Source of the DNA: Gammaproteobacteria bacterium
GTDB lineage: Bacteria > Pseudomonadota > Gammaproteobacteria > Xanthomonadales > SZUA-36
Direction: 5' to 3'
Assembly: GCA_021772915.1 (NCBI GenBank)
Contig: JAJFLB010000053.1
Coordinates: 226,790 to 290,789 of the forward strand
DNA: 64,000 bases
Of the stretch, positions 16,632 to 24,910 are shown one piece after another (the stretch's first letter is position 1; every line of letters starts with the position of its first letter). The notes under the pieces were generated by a model, which did no database searches, had not been told where the DNA came from, and worked only from the letters and a program-made list of their open reading frames with translations. A program made the position numbers and the translations under genes.

Positions 16632-18512
16632 CTATTTTGTCGAAGCTCCGGATTTACCGTGTGACCGGCTATTCATCATTGTGGGCTGCTGCGTCAGAGA
16701 CGGGTAATCCGAAGCAGAAGTCTGTAGCGGCAATGCGACCAGTCGTCGACCAAAAATCTCAAAGACCTTGTTATTACTCTCGTCGAGCACAAGGTTTGGC
16801 CGGTCGGCATCCATCCGGATCATACGCTCGGTCTTGCCATTGCTGAGATTGACCATGGCCAACACCACGTGGTCAGTGCCATCGGGTTTGGTGACGAAGT
16901 ACTGGAAATTACCAGACAGGCTTTGGTTACCCTCCCAGTTCCCGCTGAAACCAGATTGATAGGCCATCCTCCTGCCGCTGCGGCCCATTCCTCTGGAGAC
17001 AATGCTCTTGGTGTTGATAATCTTGAAATCCACGCTGCCAAGCGGTACCGCCAGCGATGGCAGTAACCCACCACCGTGGGAGAGCACGAATGAACCAAAC
17101 TTGAGAATATTTCCTGAAGCACGTAGCAAGCCGTCGGCGAACCGGCGCCACGCACCGGGACGAATTGGCTCGTGGCGGACGTGCCACTCGGAAGTACCCA
17201 GTTGGGGGTGAAAAGTCGCCGCTTCACCTTCGCCGACCAGCAGAATCCGACCCGCCTCATTTAGAGCTGCATAGACTGGAGGATCCTTGAATTTGTGTCT
17301 GATTCGATGTTTCTTCTTGCCGGTAAAACGGTTGAGCGCGATTAAGTTGTTCTCATCCGCCAACCACACCTCGTCACCGTACACGAGTATATTGGTTACA
17401 GCGTCATTGGCTTTTTTGTATTTCCACAGGGTTTTGCCGTTAGACTTGTTCAGGGCAAAGACACCAAAATCACCTTTCCATTTCCATTTTTCCTTGTCAA
17501 TATTGAGAAACCGGCCACCCAACTGACCATACACTATGTTTTTGTCAACCAGGAGCTCAGGAATGATGTCGAATTTTCTGGACTGCCAGAGTTTTTTCCC
17601 GGTCGTGAGATCATAAGCCCGCACCCGGTGGTCGCTGGCAGTGATGACGCTTGATCCGCTTGCGACCGGATTGGCATATGACAAGGCGAGTTCGTTTTCA
17701 ATGACCGGATGCCGATTTTCCCAGGCGGGTGCACCCGTGGCGGCGTCGTAACAGTGAATTCCGTCGTAGGTCAGGCAGACCATGCCGTTTGCACTCAGTG
17801 GTGGGTGGTACAGACCGAGATCGAATGTCCGCATGGCCGTCCAATCCGAATTATCGTCCAGCTGTCTTCGTTGGTTGGGTCGCATGCGCACGGCCCGGCT
17901 AAAGGCTTGTGACCACAACAAACGACCTGTTGAGACATCCAGAGCACCAAAGTGAGGTTGTTGTTCAAAGCCCGAACCCAGACCTTTTCTGCCAAATGTG
18001 CCACTTAGAAATCCCCGGTCATCGCCGTGAGCCTTCTGAACTTTTGTGAAAAATAGTATGTCTTTTTTTTCATCTAATGTGCCTTGCAGAACCTTTCCTT
18101 CCAGCATCTTTGACTCCCAGACAATTTCACCAGTTTGCTGGTCAAGTGCCAAAATATTGGTGTCGCGGTCGTCAAACGCACCGCCCGCCGCATCGTTGAC
18201 CAGTAGGTAGGAGTCTTTACCTGCTGAAATCAAGTCGCTGCCGGTAGCTGCAATATTGCGCTGACGCCACAATCGGGTTCCTGTAGCCGGATCGATTCCA
18301 TACAAGTGCCGGGTAGTCGCCACCACCAATAACTCTTCGCTGATCAACACCTGGTGCTCAATCGGACGGTCAAATTCCAGCGCCCAGTCAGGCGGTTCGT
18401 CCTGAATTACAGGCGGTTTTGAGGCGCAGGCGGACATCATCAGCGTCACTACTGCCATTATGTACGGACCGAATAAACCGCATCTCAATGTAGTCGCCGT
18501 TTTGATGCTCAC
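16632..18512 (-). CDS. Lipoprotein with PQQ-like beta-propeller
   Basis: The 626-residue protein begins with a lipoprotein signal peptide whose lipobox ends in a cysteine at about residue 29 (VTLMMSAC), so it is probably anchored in an envelope membrane. The body contains repeated propeller blades with the pattern 'YDLTTGKKLWQSR', 'LDQQTGEIVWESK', 'LNKSNGKTLWKYK' and 'LDVSTGRLLWSQ', typical of PQQ-like or BamB-like eight-bladed propellers. The quinoprotein dehydrogenase catalytic residues are not evident, so a structural or binding role is more likely than PQQ catalysis. It is a single gene, convergent with the VOC gene, and has no obvious partner. Confidence 0.82.
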   Translation of the reverse strand: MSIKTATTLRCGLFGPYIMAVVTLMMSACASKPPVIQDEPPDWALEFDRPIEHQVLISEELLVVATTRHLYGIDPATGTRLWRQRNIAATGSDLISAGKDSYLLVNDAAGGAFDDRDTNILALDQQTGEIVWESKMLEGKVLQGTLDEKKDILFFTKVQKAHGDDRGFLSGTFGRKGLGSGFEQQPHFGALDVSTGRLLWSQAFSRAVRMRPNQRRQLDDNSDWTAMRTFDLGLYHPPLSANGMVCLTYDGIHCYDAATGAPAWENRHPVIENELALSYANPVASGSSVITASDHRVRAYDLTTGKKLWQSRKFDIIPELLVDKNIVYGQLGGRFLNIDKEKWKWKGDFGVFALNKSNGKTLWKYKKANDAVTNILVYGDEVWLADENNLIALNRFTGKKKHRIRHKFKDPPVYAALNEAGRILLVGEGEAATFHPQLGTSEWHVRHEPIRPGAWRRFADGLLRASGNILKFGSFVLSHGGGLLPSLAVPLGSVDFKIINTKSIVSRGMGRSGRRMAYQSGFSGNWEGNQSLSGNFQYFVTKPDGTDHVVLAMVNLSNGKTERMIRMDADRPNLVLDESNNKVFEIFGRRLVALPLQTSASDYPSLTQQPTMMNSRSHGKSGASTK

Positions 18513-18653
18513 CCTCCCACCCGGTGTTGATAGTCAACAGCTTAAATGCTGCTTTCCCACGCCAATCATATGACATTTTTATGCAACAACTCAAAAAAGC
18601 GGCTCGACAAAAGTCCCCAGGGTCATAACCCGCTTTCCCTGATGTACATCAAG

Positions 18654-19481
18654 TCACCCTGGTGTCAGATCTTCACCGTGATGGATCAGGTCCGTGTAGA
18701 CCGCGTCCAGTTCTATTGCGAATTTGTCAGCAAGGACCTTAAGGTACGCGGGTCCCGCGCTGATTTCGCGAGTGGTCCTGTTACCTATGTGGATTTCAGT
18801 AAGTTTGAAGTTGTTAAGGCTAACGAGTCCGGTTCCGGTCGGGATACTTGCCACGCGCTTAGCGGTGAAACGTGACCGTGGACTTGTTGAGGTGTAGTGG
18901 TTGCCGAGGTCAATATCCATTGGACCGGCATATCCAAGGTCGAAGCTGTAGGAATCGATCCAGTGATCATCAATTCGTGACTGAAGGAGCCACCCGTAAG
19001 GCTCGCGTTGCTCGAGGCGAAATGCGCCAAGGTTGGACTCTCCCTGCCACCCCGGTGAAAGAAGCATCGGCATTCGTGGACCTCCAGCGCCAAAGCCGAC
19101 ATCCATAATCCAGTCTCGGCCATCGAGTTCCACCAGCGAGATCTGGTGCGTGCGCCCACTGATGCCCGGTTCGAGGTGCACTCTCGCCAGTAAGGCACGA
19201 GCGGCAAACCCGATCTCGCCAAGCGCCATCAACATGAGACTGTTCAGTTCGAAACAGTAGCCACCGCGTGGTCTGTTGACTAGTTTTTCAAAAACTACCC
19301 ACGGTTCGAGACCGATGCCACGCCCGAGCTGGATGTCGAAGTTCTCGAACGGTATCGAGTAGAACTGCGCTGCATGAAGCCGGTGAAGACCTTCTTCGCT
19401 TACCGCGGGCGTTTGTTGCAGACCGACACGCCGACAATAGGAAGCAAAGTCAAATGGGAAATCCCGTGGGTCACTGGTCAT
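18654..19481 (-). CDS. Arylamine N-acetyltransferase
   Basis: Arylamine N-acetyltransferases transfer acetyl groups from acetyl-CoA to aromatic amines or hydrazines in the cytoplasm. The 275-residue product has the expected length and the catalytic triad context: the cysteine in NRPRGGYCFELN (about residue 72), the histidine in ISGRTHQISLVEL (about 112) and the aspartate in WIMDVGFG (about 127). It is divergent from the carbamoyltransferase gene, with 86 bases between the two start codons. Confidence 0.92.
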   Translation of the reverse strand: MTSDPRDFPFDFASYCRRVGLQQTPAVSEEGLHRLHAAQFYSIPFENFDIQLGRGIGLEPWVVFEKLVNRPRGGYCFELNSLMLMALGEIGFAARALLARVHLEPGISGRTHQISLVELDGRDWIMDVGFGAGGPRMPMLLSPGWQGESNLGAFRLEQREPYGWLLQSRIDDHWIDSYSFDLGYAGPMDIDLGNHYTSTSPRSRFTAKRVASIPTGTGLVSLNNFKLTEIHIGNRTTREISAGPAYLKVLADKFAIELDAVYTDLIHHGEDLTPG

Positions 19482-19567
19482 CTTTCAACCTTGAGTCAAT
19501 GCTGGGTTAGAATGGTACCACTGCACCGCGCTCGCGCCATGAATCCACCAGAAAGTTGGTTGTGTCT

Positions 19568-21397
19568 ATGAAAATATTGGGTATCTCTGCCTATTACCAT
19601 GACAGCGCAGCGGCCCTTTTGGACAATGGCAAAATCATCTGTGCAGCCCAGGAAGAGCGGTTTACCCGGAAGAAGCATGACGCTGCCTTTCCACGCAATG
19701 CCATCGAGTTTTGTCTCGACCACAACGATGTGGGGCTGAGCGATCTTGACGCCGTCGTGTTCTACGAAAAGCCCTTACTGACGTTCGAACGGCTGCTTGA
19801 GACCTATTTGGCCTTTGCCCCGCGTGGATTTTCTTCATTTGCCCGGGCCATGCCGATCTGGCTGAAAGATAAGCTCTACCTGAAGCAATCACTACGCAAG
19901 CAGTTGACAGCCCTGGCAGAGCGCGGGCTGCCACCGCTTTATTTTACCCAACATCACCAATCGCATGCCGCGTCGGCGTTTTATCCAGGCCCCTTCGAAA
20001 CCGCCGCAGTCCTTTGCCTGGATGGGGTCGGGGAGTGGGCAACCACCTCTGCATGGCTTGGCGAGGGCAAAGAACTGACACCGCTGTGGGAGATCCACTT
20101 TCCCCATTCGCTGGGATTGCTGTATTCAGCATTTACTTACTTCACCGGCTTCCGCGTAAATTCCGGTGAGTACAAGCTGATGGGTTTGGCCCCTTATGGT
20201 TCACCCAGGTACTCCGGGCTTATTCTGGATAAGCTACTGGATCTAAAGGGGGACGGGACTTTCCGAATGGACATGCAGTACTTTAACTACTGCACCGGAC
20301 TGACCATGACCAACAAGCGTTTTGCCGATTTATTTGGTGGTCCGCCCCGTTTGCCAGAAAGCGAACTGACACAGCGCGAAATGGACATCGCGGCCTCGAT
20401 ACAGGTGGTCACGGAAGAAGTAGTCTTGCGGCTGGCGCGGACACTGCACAAGGAAACCGGGCAATCGAATCTTTGTCTGGCGGGTGGGGTAGCCCTTAAC
20501 TGTGTTGCCAACGGGCGCGTCCTGCGAGAAGGACCTTTTGATGAAATCTGGATTCAGCCCGCGGCGGGAGATGCGGGCGGAGCCATTGGCGCTGCTGCTG
20601 TCATCTGGAATGCCAATGAGGGTGCAGAACGTCGGGTAAACGGGGCCGACAGGATGCAGGGCGCCTTCCTGGGACCCGGCTTCAACTCCGTGACAGTCAG
20701 GAAGCAGCTGGACGATGTTGGCGCTGTCTATGCAGAGGTGAATGACAGTGAGCTGATTCCCCGTGTGGCCAGGATACTGGAGCAGGGTGACATAGTCGGA
20801 TGGTTTCAGGGACGTATGGAGTTCGGTCCAAGGGCACTGGGAGGCCGCTCGATAATAGGTGACCCCCGAAACGCAAAGATGCAGACGGTGATGAATCTCA
20901 AAATCAAGTACCGCGAATCATTCCGACCCTTTGCACCCTCAGTTCTTGCGGAGCGGGTTTCCGATTACTTTGAGCTACATTCGTCCAGCCCCTATATGCT
21001 TATTGTGGCACCGGTGCAAAAGTCTTTACGAACCCCGTTGACAGAGGAGCAGAGCCGTCTGTTCGGGATCGAAAAACTAAATCTAAAGAGATCTGAACTG
21101 CCCGCAATTACCCATGTTGACAACTCGGCCCGGGTGCAAACCGTGCACGAGGACACAAATCCGCGGTACCACGCACTGTTGCGGGCGTTCGAGACGCGCA
21201 CCGGATGTGGTGTGCTGGTCAATACTTCGTTTAATGTGCGTGGGGAACCCATTGTATGTTCGCCCACGGACGCCTATCGTTGCTTTATGCGCACTGAAAT
21301 GGATTACCTCGTCATTGAAAATTGTTTTCTGGCGAAATCTGACCAACCGTTACAGGAGAAAGACGAATCCTGGCGGGATGAATTCGAGCTGGACTGA
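19568..21397 (+). CDS. O-carbamoyltransferase (NodU/CmcH/TobZ family)
   Basis: Enzymes of this family use carbamoyl phosphate and ATP to carbamoylate a hydroxyl group on a sugar, antibiotic or glycan. The start MKILGISAYYHDSAAAL at 19568 fits the family better than the one 12 bases earlier, giving 609 residues. The N-terminal kinase-like (Kae1-like) domain shows HHQSHAASAFYPGPF and GGVALNCVANG; the C-terminal YrdC-like domain shows WFQGRMEFGPRALGGRS. It is the first gene of a four-gene operon and overlaps the SxtJ gene by one base (TGATG). The acceptor is unknown but probably a cell-surface or secondary-metabolite glycan. Confidence 0.9.
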   Translation: MKILGISAYYHDSAAALLDNGKIICAAQEERFTRKKHDAAFPRNAIEFCLDHNDVGLSDLDAVVFYEKPLLTFERLLETYLAFAPRGFSSFARAMPIWLKDKLYLKQSLRKQLTALAERGLPPLYFTQHHQSHAASAFYPGPFETAAVLCLDGVGEWATTSAWLGEGKELTPLWEIHFPHSLGLLYSAFTYFTGFRVNSGEYKLMGLAPYGSPRYSGLILDKLLDLKGDGTFRMDMQYFNYCTGLTMTNKRFADLFGGPPRLPESELTQREMDIAASIQVVTEEVVLRLARTLHKETGQSNLCLAGGVALNCVANGRVLREGPFDEIWIQPAAGDAGGAIGAAAVIWNANEGAERRVNGADRMQGAFLGPGFNSVTVRKQLDDVGAVYAEVNDSELIPRVARILEQGDIVGWFQGRMEFGPRALGGRSIIGDPRNAKMQTVMNLKIKYRESFRPFAPSVLAERVSDYFELHSSSPYMLIVAPVQKSLRTPLTEEQSRLFGIEKLNLKRSELPAITHVDNSARVQTVHEDTNPRYHALLRAFETRTGCGVLVNTSFNVRGEPIVCSPTDAYRCFMRTEMDYLVIENCFLAKSDQPLQEKDESWRDEFELD

Positions 21398-21810
21398 TGG
21401 GGTCTCAAAGGCATCGTCTACCTGAACCGGATAGCAGGGCCCTGCGCGAGTTTGCGTTGCTCACCGGTGTTGCAATCATTGTTCTTTTTGGGCTTGTTCT
21501 GCCCTGGATGTTCGATCTGAACTGGCCAGTTTGGCCCTGGATAATAGCAATACCGCTGATGCTCACGGGCTGGTTTGCTCCCCTGGTGCTGCGCCCCATT
21601 TACAGCGTCTGGCTGCAATTTGGTATGCTGATTGGCAAGATTACCACCCCCATTATCATGGGTGCTGTGTTCTACCTGGTGATAACTCCCATGGGTTTGT
21701 TACGCAACTTGTTTGGGGATGACCCAATGGCAAGAAAATTCAACGACGAGGCAAGCTACCGGATTCTGAGTAAAAAGGTTACTGACGAGGATGTGGAGAA
21801 ACCGTTCTGA
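21397..21810 (+). CDS. SxtJ family membrane protein
   Basis: A 137-residue protein with three hydrophobic segments (about 22-40, 48-68 and 77-95) followed by a charged cytoplasmic tail. The tail motif NLFGDDPMARKFNDEASYR matches the SxtJ family, first named from the saxitoxin cluster and found next to carbamoyltransferase genes in many Gram-negative bacteria. Its biochemical role is not established. Start and stop overlap both neighbours by a single base or codon fraction, so it is translated as part of the carbamoyltransferase operon. Confidence 0.87.
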   Translation: MGSQRHRLPEPDSRALREFALLTGVAIIVLFGLVLPWMFDLNWPVWPWIIAIPLMLTGWFAPLVLRPIYSVWLQFGMLIGKITTPIIMGAVFYLVITPMGLLRNLFGDDPMARKFNDEASYRILSKKVTDEDVEKPF

Positions 21811-21959
21811 TGCTGGATATCCTGAAAGACCTTTGGCAAATGATGCGCGAACGACGCAAGTTTTGGCTGGCGCCAGTTATTATCGTGCTATTACTTCTCG
21901 GTGCCCTGATTATCGCCCAGAGTACCGTTCTTGCTCCGTTTATATACGCGATTTTCTAA
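21810..21959 (+). CDS. DUF5989 family small membrane protein
   Basis: A 49-residue protein whose ATG overlaps the SxtJ stop codon (ATGA at 21807-21810 region). It reads MLDILKDLWQMMRERRKFW and then a single strongly hydrophobic helix of about 20 residues (APVIIVLLLLGALIIAQ) ending APFIYAIF. This charged amphipathic head plus one membrane helix is the DUF5989 pattern, which recurs between SxtJ and SGNH genes. It probably assists assembly of a membrane complex with SxtJ. Confidence 0.87.
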   Translation: MLDILKDLWQMMRERRKFWLAPVIIVLLLLGALIIAQSTVLAPFIYAIF

Positions 21960-21960
21960 G

Positions 21961-23148
21961 GTGGCCACGCGGCGGTCATGGTATGTACGGGTCAGCTTGC
22001 CGCTCTTTCTTGTTGTGTTTGTGCTCATGCTGTGTGAGGGCTTGTTCCTCGTCTACTACAACGTAGTGCCACCCAAAAATTACAACCTGATCGCACCCGC
22101 CAAATCGAGACTGCACATATTTCAAGCATCTCAGAGCGGCAATTTTTATTCGGTCAAGCCAAACTATGAGCAAGATTTTGTAAACCACGAATTTCAGATC
22201 GGGGTGCGCACCAATAATATTGGTCTTCGGGAAGACCGCGACTTCCACGGTGAGCCGGTTGACATCGCGTTTATTGGCGACTCATTTACCTTCGGTTGGG
22301 GTGTGGAAGCGGGTGAGCGTTACTCCGATGTTGTGCGGCGGGCATATCCCGGGAAGCGGGTTCTATCCTATTCCTATCCCAATGGTCATTCGCCGATCAG
22401 TTATTTGGCATTCCTGCAGGCGCACCCGGAACTCATGCCCCGTGTACTCGTGCTGGGACTGTTTGCTTTCAACGATCTGGCTGAAGATACCGCCGATGCA
22501 ATCGTGGAGCGTGACCCAGACACGGGTTGCATAGATCGGGTCGGGAGCAAAACCTACGCCGTGGACGAGCGTGGTTTTATCTACGCGAACGATCGCCCGC
22601 CACCCGACCCCACATCGTGGCAGGGCATATTGCGCAATTTGGCCATTGGACGCACGCTTATTGTTAGCCAGCATCAACTGGCCTCAACGGGCAAACCAAG
22701 AGCCAAACCAGAGGGATTGCTACCTTTGGACAGCGGCCAGTTCGATGAGACTGCACAATTGGCTCTGGGTCATGTCGCGGCACTTGACCAACTTGCCCGT
22801 GATCAGGGGGCGACACTCCTGGTGTTCTACATTCCGTTTGTCAGCCACGTGGGTGATTACCCGGTTTGTCTTTACGCTCCCGAGACTTGTGATCTTCAGC
22901 GCCAGATTAATCCCCTGGGTGAAGCGCTGGTCTCATGGGCGGAACGGCGTGGCATCCATTTCATCGACCCGCTAACACGATTTCGAGAGCTGGAAGCCAG
23001 TGGGCAACGACTGCATTTTGAGTTGGACGGGCACTGGACTCCGACAGGGCACGCGGCGGCTGGAGAGTTAATTGTCGAGTATCTGCGAAGGAACGAGGAA
23101 GAGTTTTTCAGCGGAAACCGGGTAAAAGGCACTATCATGTGCCGCTAG
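21961..23148 (+). CDS. Membrane-anchored SGNH/GDSL hydrolase-like protein
   Basis: The chosen start is GTG 21961, one base after the DUF5989 stop; the upstream in-frame ATG at 21931 would overlap that gene. The 395-residue product has an N-terminal signal anchor (VSLPLFLVVFVLMLCEGLFLVYY) and a periplasmic SGNH domain: the nucleophile block IAFIGDSFTFGWGV, an asparagine in FAFNDLAEDT and the terminal Asp/His block ELDGHWTPTGHAAA. Such domains deacetylate or acetylate glycans (AlgX/AlgJ-like proteins are relatives). Its position after carbamoyltransferase, SxtJ and DUF5989 suggests it modifies the same extracytoplasmic glycan. Confidence 0.83.
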   Translation: MATRRSWYVRVSLPLFLVVFVLMLCEGLFLVYYNVVPPKNYNLIAPAKSRLHIFQASQSGNFYSVKPNYEQDFVNHEFQIGVRTNNIGLREDRDFHGEPVDIAFIGDSFTFGWGVEAGERYSDVVRRAYPGKRVLSYSYPNGHSPISYLAFLQAHPELMPRVLVLGLFAFNDLAEDTADAIVERDPDTGCIDRVGSKTYAVDERGFIYANDRPPPDPTSWQGILRNLAIGRTLIVSQHQLASTGKPRAKPEGLLPLDSGQFDETAQLALGHVAALDQLARDQGATLLVFYIPFVSHVGDYPVCLYAPETCDLQRQINPLGEALVSWAERRGIHFIDPLTRFRELEASGQRLHFELDGHWTPTGHAAAGELIVEYLRRNEEEFFSGNRVKGTIMCR

Positions 23149-23204
23149 CACAGTACACTGGCTATCCTGGAGGCGTGAAAGTCTAAATCAGAGGAATATA
23201 AGCA

Positions 23205-24086
23205 ATGAAAGTAAGAGCAATTGATCCGCAGGTATTTGATCTCTACGACAAGTACTGCCACGGGCGTATGAGCCGACGCCAGTTCCTGGAGCATGCGGCG
23301 GCCCTGACGGTCGCTGGTGGATCTGCGCTGGTCATGGCCAAGGCGCTGATACCACGTTATGCCGAGGCACAACTCGTTTCATTTACCGATAAACGGATCA
23401 AGGGTCTGTACGTGACTTATCCTTCCCCGGGTGGGACATCGGGCGAGATGCGAGGGTACATGGTGCAACCGTCCGGTGATGGACCTTTTCCGGCCGTACT
23501 CATCATCCACGAAAACCGGGGATTGAATCCGTACATCGAGGATGTTGCCAGACGTGCGGCGGTGGAAGGGTTCCTTGCCCTGGCGCCTGATGGACTTGCG
23601 CCGGTTGGTGGTTACCCGGGTAACGACGATGATGGCCGCAGCATGCAAAGAAGTCTGGATCGGGCGAGTTTGAGGCAGGATATGGTCAATAGCGCACGCT
23701 ACCTGAAAGCCCACGCGCTTTCGAGCGGTAAGCTGGGTGCCACCGGATTTTGTTGGGGCGGAAGTACAACGAATTTCCTGGCGGTAGCACTCGGCAGTGA
23801 TCTGGATGCTGGTGCACCTTTTTATGGGGGTGCCGCAAAATCCGACGAGGTCGTAAAGATCAAGTCACCGCTGATGATTCATTACGCGGAAGACGACCCG
23901 CGTGTTAACGCTTCACGATCTGAGTATGAGATTGCCTTGCGGGCCAATAAGGTTCCGTTCCAAATGCACACTTACGCGGGCACACGTCACGGCTTCCACA
24001 ACAACTCCACACCTCGTTATGACAAGGAAGCTGCACAATTGGCGTGGTCGCGTACGATGGCATTCTTCAAGGAGCATCTGATCTGA
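23205..24086 (+). CDS. Tat-exported dienelactone hydrolase family protein (YghX-like)
   Basis: The N-terminus carries a twin-arginine motif (SRRQFLE at about 23-29) followed by a hydrophobic stretch and an AEAQ cleavage region, so the folded enzyme is probably exported by the Tat system. The 293-residue protein has the dienelactone hydrolase alpha/beta fold with the catalytic cysteine in GFCWGG, aspartate in YAEDDPRVN and histidine in GTRHGFHNN. Family members hydrolyse lactones or esters; the natural substrate here is unknown. A GAGG site precedes the ATG, and a second hydrolase gene follows after 20 bases. Confidence 0.87.
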   Translation: MKVRAIDPQVFDLYDKYCHGRMSRRQFLEHAAALTVAGGSALVMAKALIPRYAEAQLVSFTDKRIKGLYVTYPSPGGTSGEMRGYMVQPSGDGPFPAVLIIHENRGLNPYIEDVARRAAVEGFLALAPDGLAPVGGYPGNDDDGRSMQRSLDRASLRQDMVNSARYLKAHALSSGKLGATGFCWGGSTTNFLAVALGSDLDAGAPFYGGAAKSDEVVKIKSPLMIHYAEDDPRVNASRSEYEIALRANKVPFQMHTYAGTRHGFHNNSTPRYDKEAAQLAWSRTMAFFKEHLI

Positions 24087-24106
24087 GAGTTCGAAGGACA
24101 AATAAC

Positions 24107-24820
24107 ATGAACGAAAGAACCATTGATTACGAGCACGCCGGCGAACAGCTTGAAGGCTTTTTTGCAGTCGACTCAACTGCGAGTGGTCCGAGACCTGGTG
24201 TATTGGTCTCGCATGCCTGGGCCGGACGCTCAGAATTTGAGTGCGACCGTGCCCGAGACCTGGCCGGACTGGGGTATGCGGGATTTGCCCTGGATTTGTA
24301 TGGCAAGGGGGTGCTGGGAACGGATCCGGAAGAGAACGCCGCTCTGATGCAACCCTTCCTGGATGACCGTCCATTTTTGCAGTCGCGTCTGATCGCCGCC
24401 CTGGATACGCTGCGTCGTCTGGCGGAAGTTGACAGCAACAAAATTGCGGCGATTGGATATTGTTTTGGTGGTTTGTGTGTTCTGGACCTGGCGCGCATTG
24501 GTAGTGATATCGCTGGTGTGGCAAGTTTCCATGGTTTGTTTATCCCTCCGGATAACACCACCGGAACGGTGATTAAGGCCAAGGTATTGGCGCTACACGG
24601 ACAGGACGATCCAATGGTTCCGGTTGAAGCTGTCAATGCGCTTGAACAAGAGCTCACAGATGCTGAAGCCGACTGGCAAATCCACGTATACGGCAATACC
24701 AGCCACGCGTTTACAAATCCACTGGCCAATGACCCTGAAATGGGTCTGCAATACAGCGAATTGGTCAGCAAGCGTGCGTGGCGAACACTTGAAAACTATT
24801 TGGAGGAGCTGTTCGCTTAA
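24107..24820 (+). CDS. Cytoplasmic dienelactone hydrolase family protein
   Basis: From ATG 24107 (MNERTIDYEH) the product is 237 residues, the usual length for this family; the longer frame from 24044 overlaps the preceding gene and adds no homologous sequence. The catalytic triad is visible as the cysteine in GYCFGGLCV, the aspartate in HGQDDPMVP and the histidine in GNTSHAFTNP. It lacks a signal peptide, unlike the preceding paralogous gene, so the pair may act on related substrates in two compartments. The GGxxNPY-type segment of its neighbour is replaced here by SHAWAGRSEFE. Confidence 0.9.
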   Translation: MNERTIDYEHAGEQLEGFFAVDSTASGPRPGVLVSHAWAGRSEFECDRARDLAGLGYAGFALDLYGKGVLGTDPEENAALMQPFLDDRPFLQSRLIAALDTLRRLAEVDSNKIAAIGYCFGGLCVLDLARIGSDIAGVASFHGLFIPPDNTTGTVIKAKVLALHGQDDPMVPVEAVNALEQELTDAEADWQIHVYGNTSHAFTNPLANDPEMGLQYSELVSKRAWRTLENYLEELFA

Positions 24821-24910
24821 GGCCTGTCGTTTTTGCAGGCGCGGATCAGCACTACCAGTAAATGTTGACTCCTGCGGACCGGGCGTTGGCCGGCAATGCT
24901 TCCAATAACT

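Noticed and set aside
23150..23159. ACAGTACACT after the SGNH gene, resembling the element end
   Set aside because: Only 10 bases with no partner repeat; cannot be called a second copy.
24127..24771. A 214-codon minus-strand open frame
   Set aside because: It is the shadow of the cytoplasmic dienelactone hydrolase gene, whose catalytic motifs are intact.
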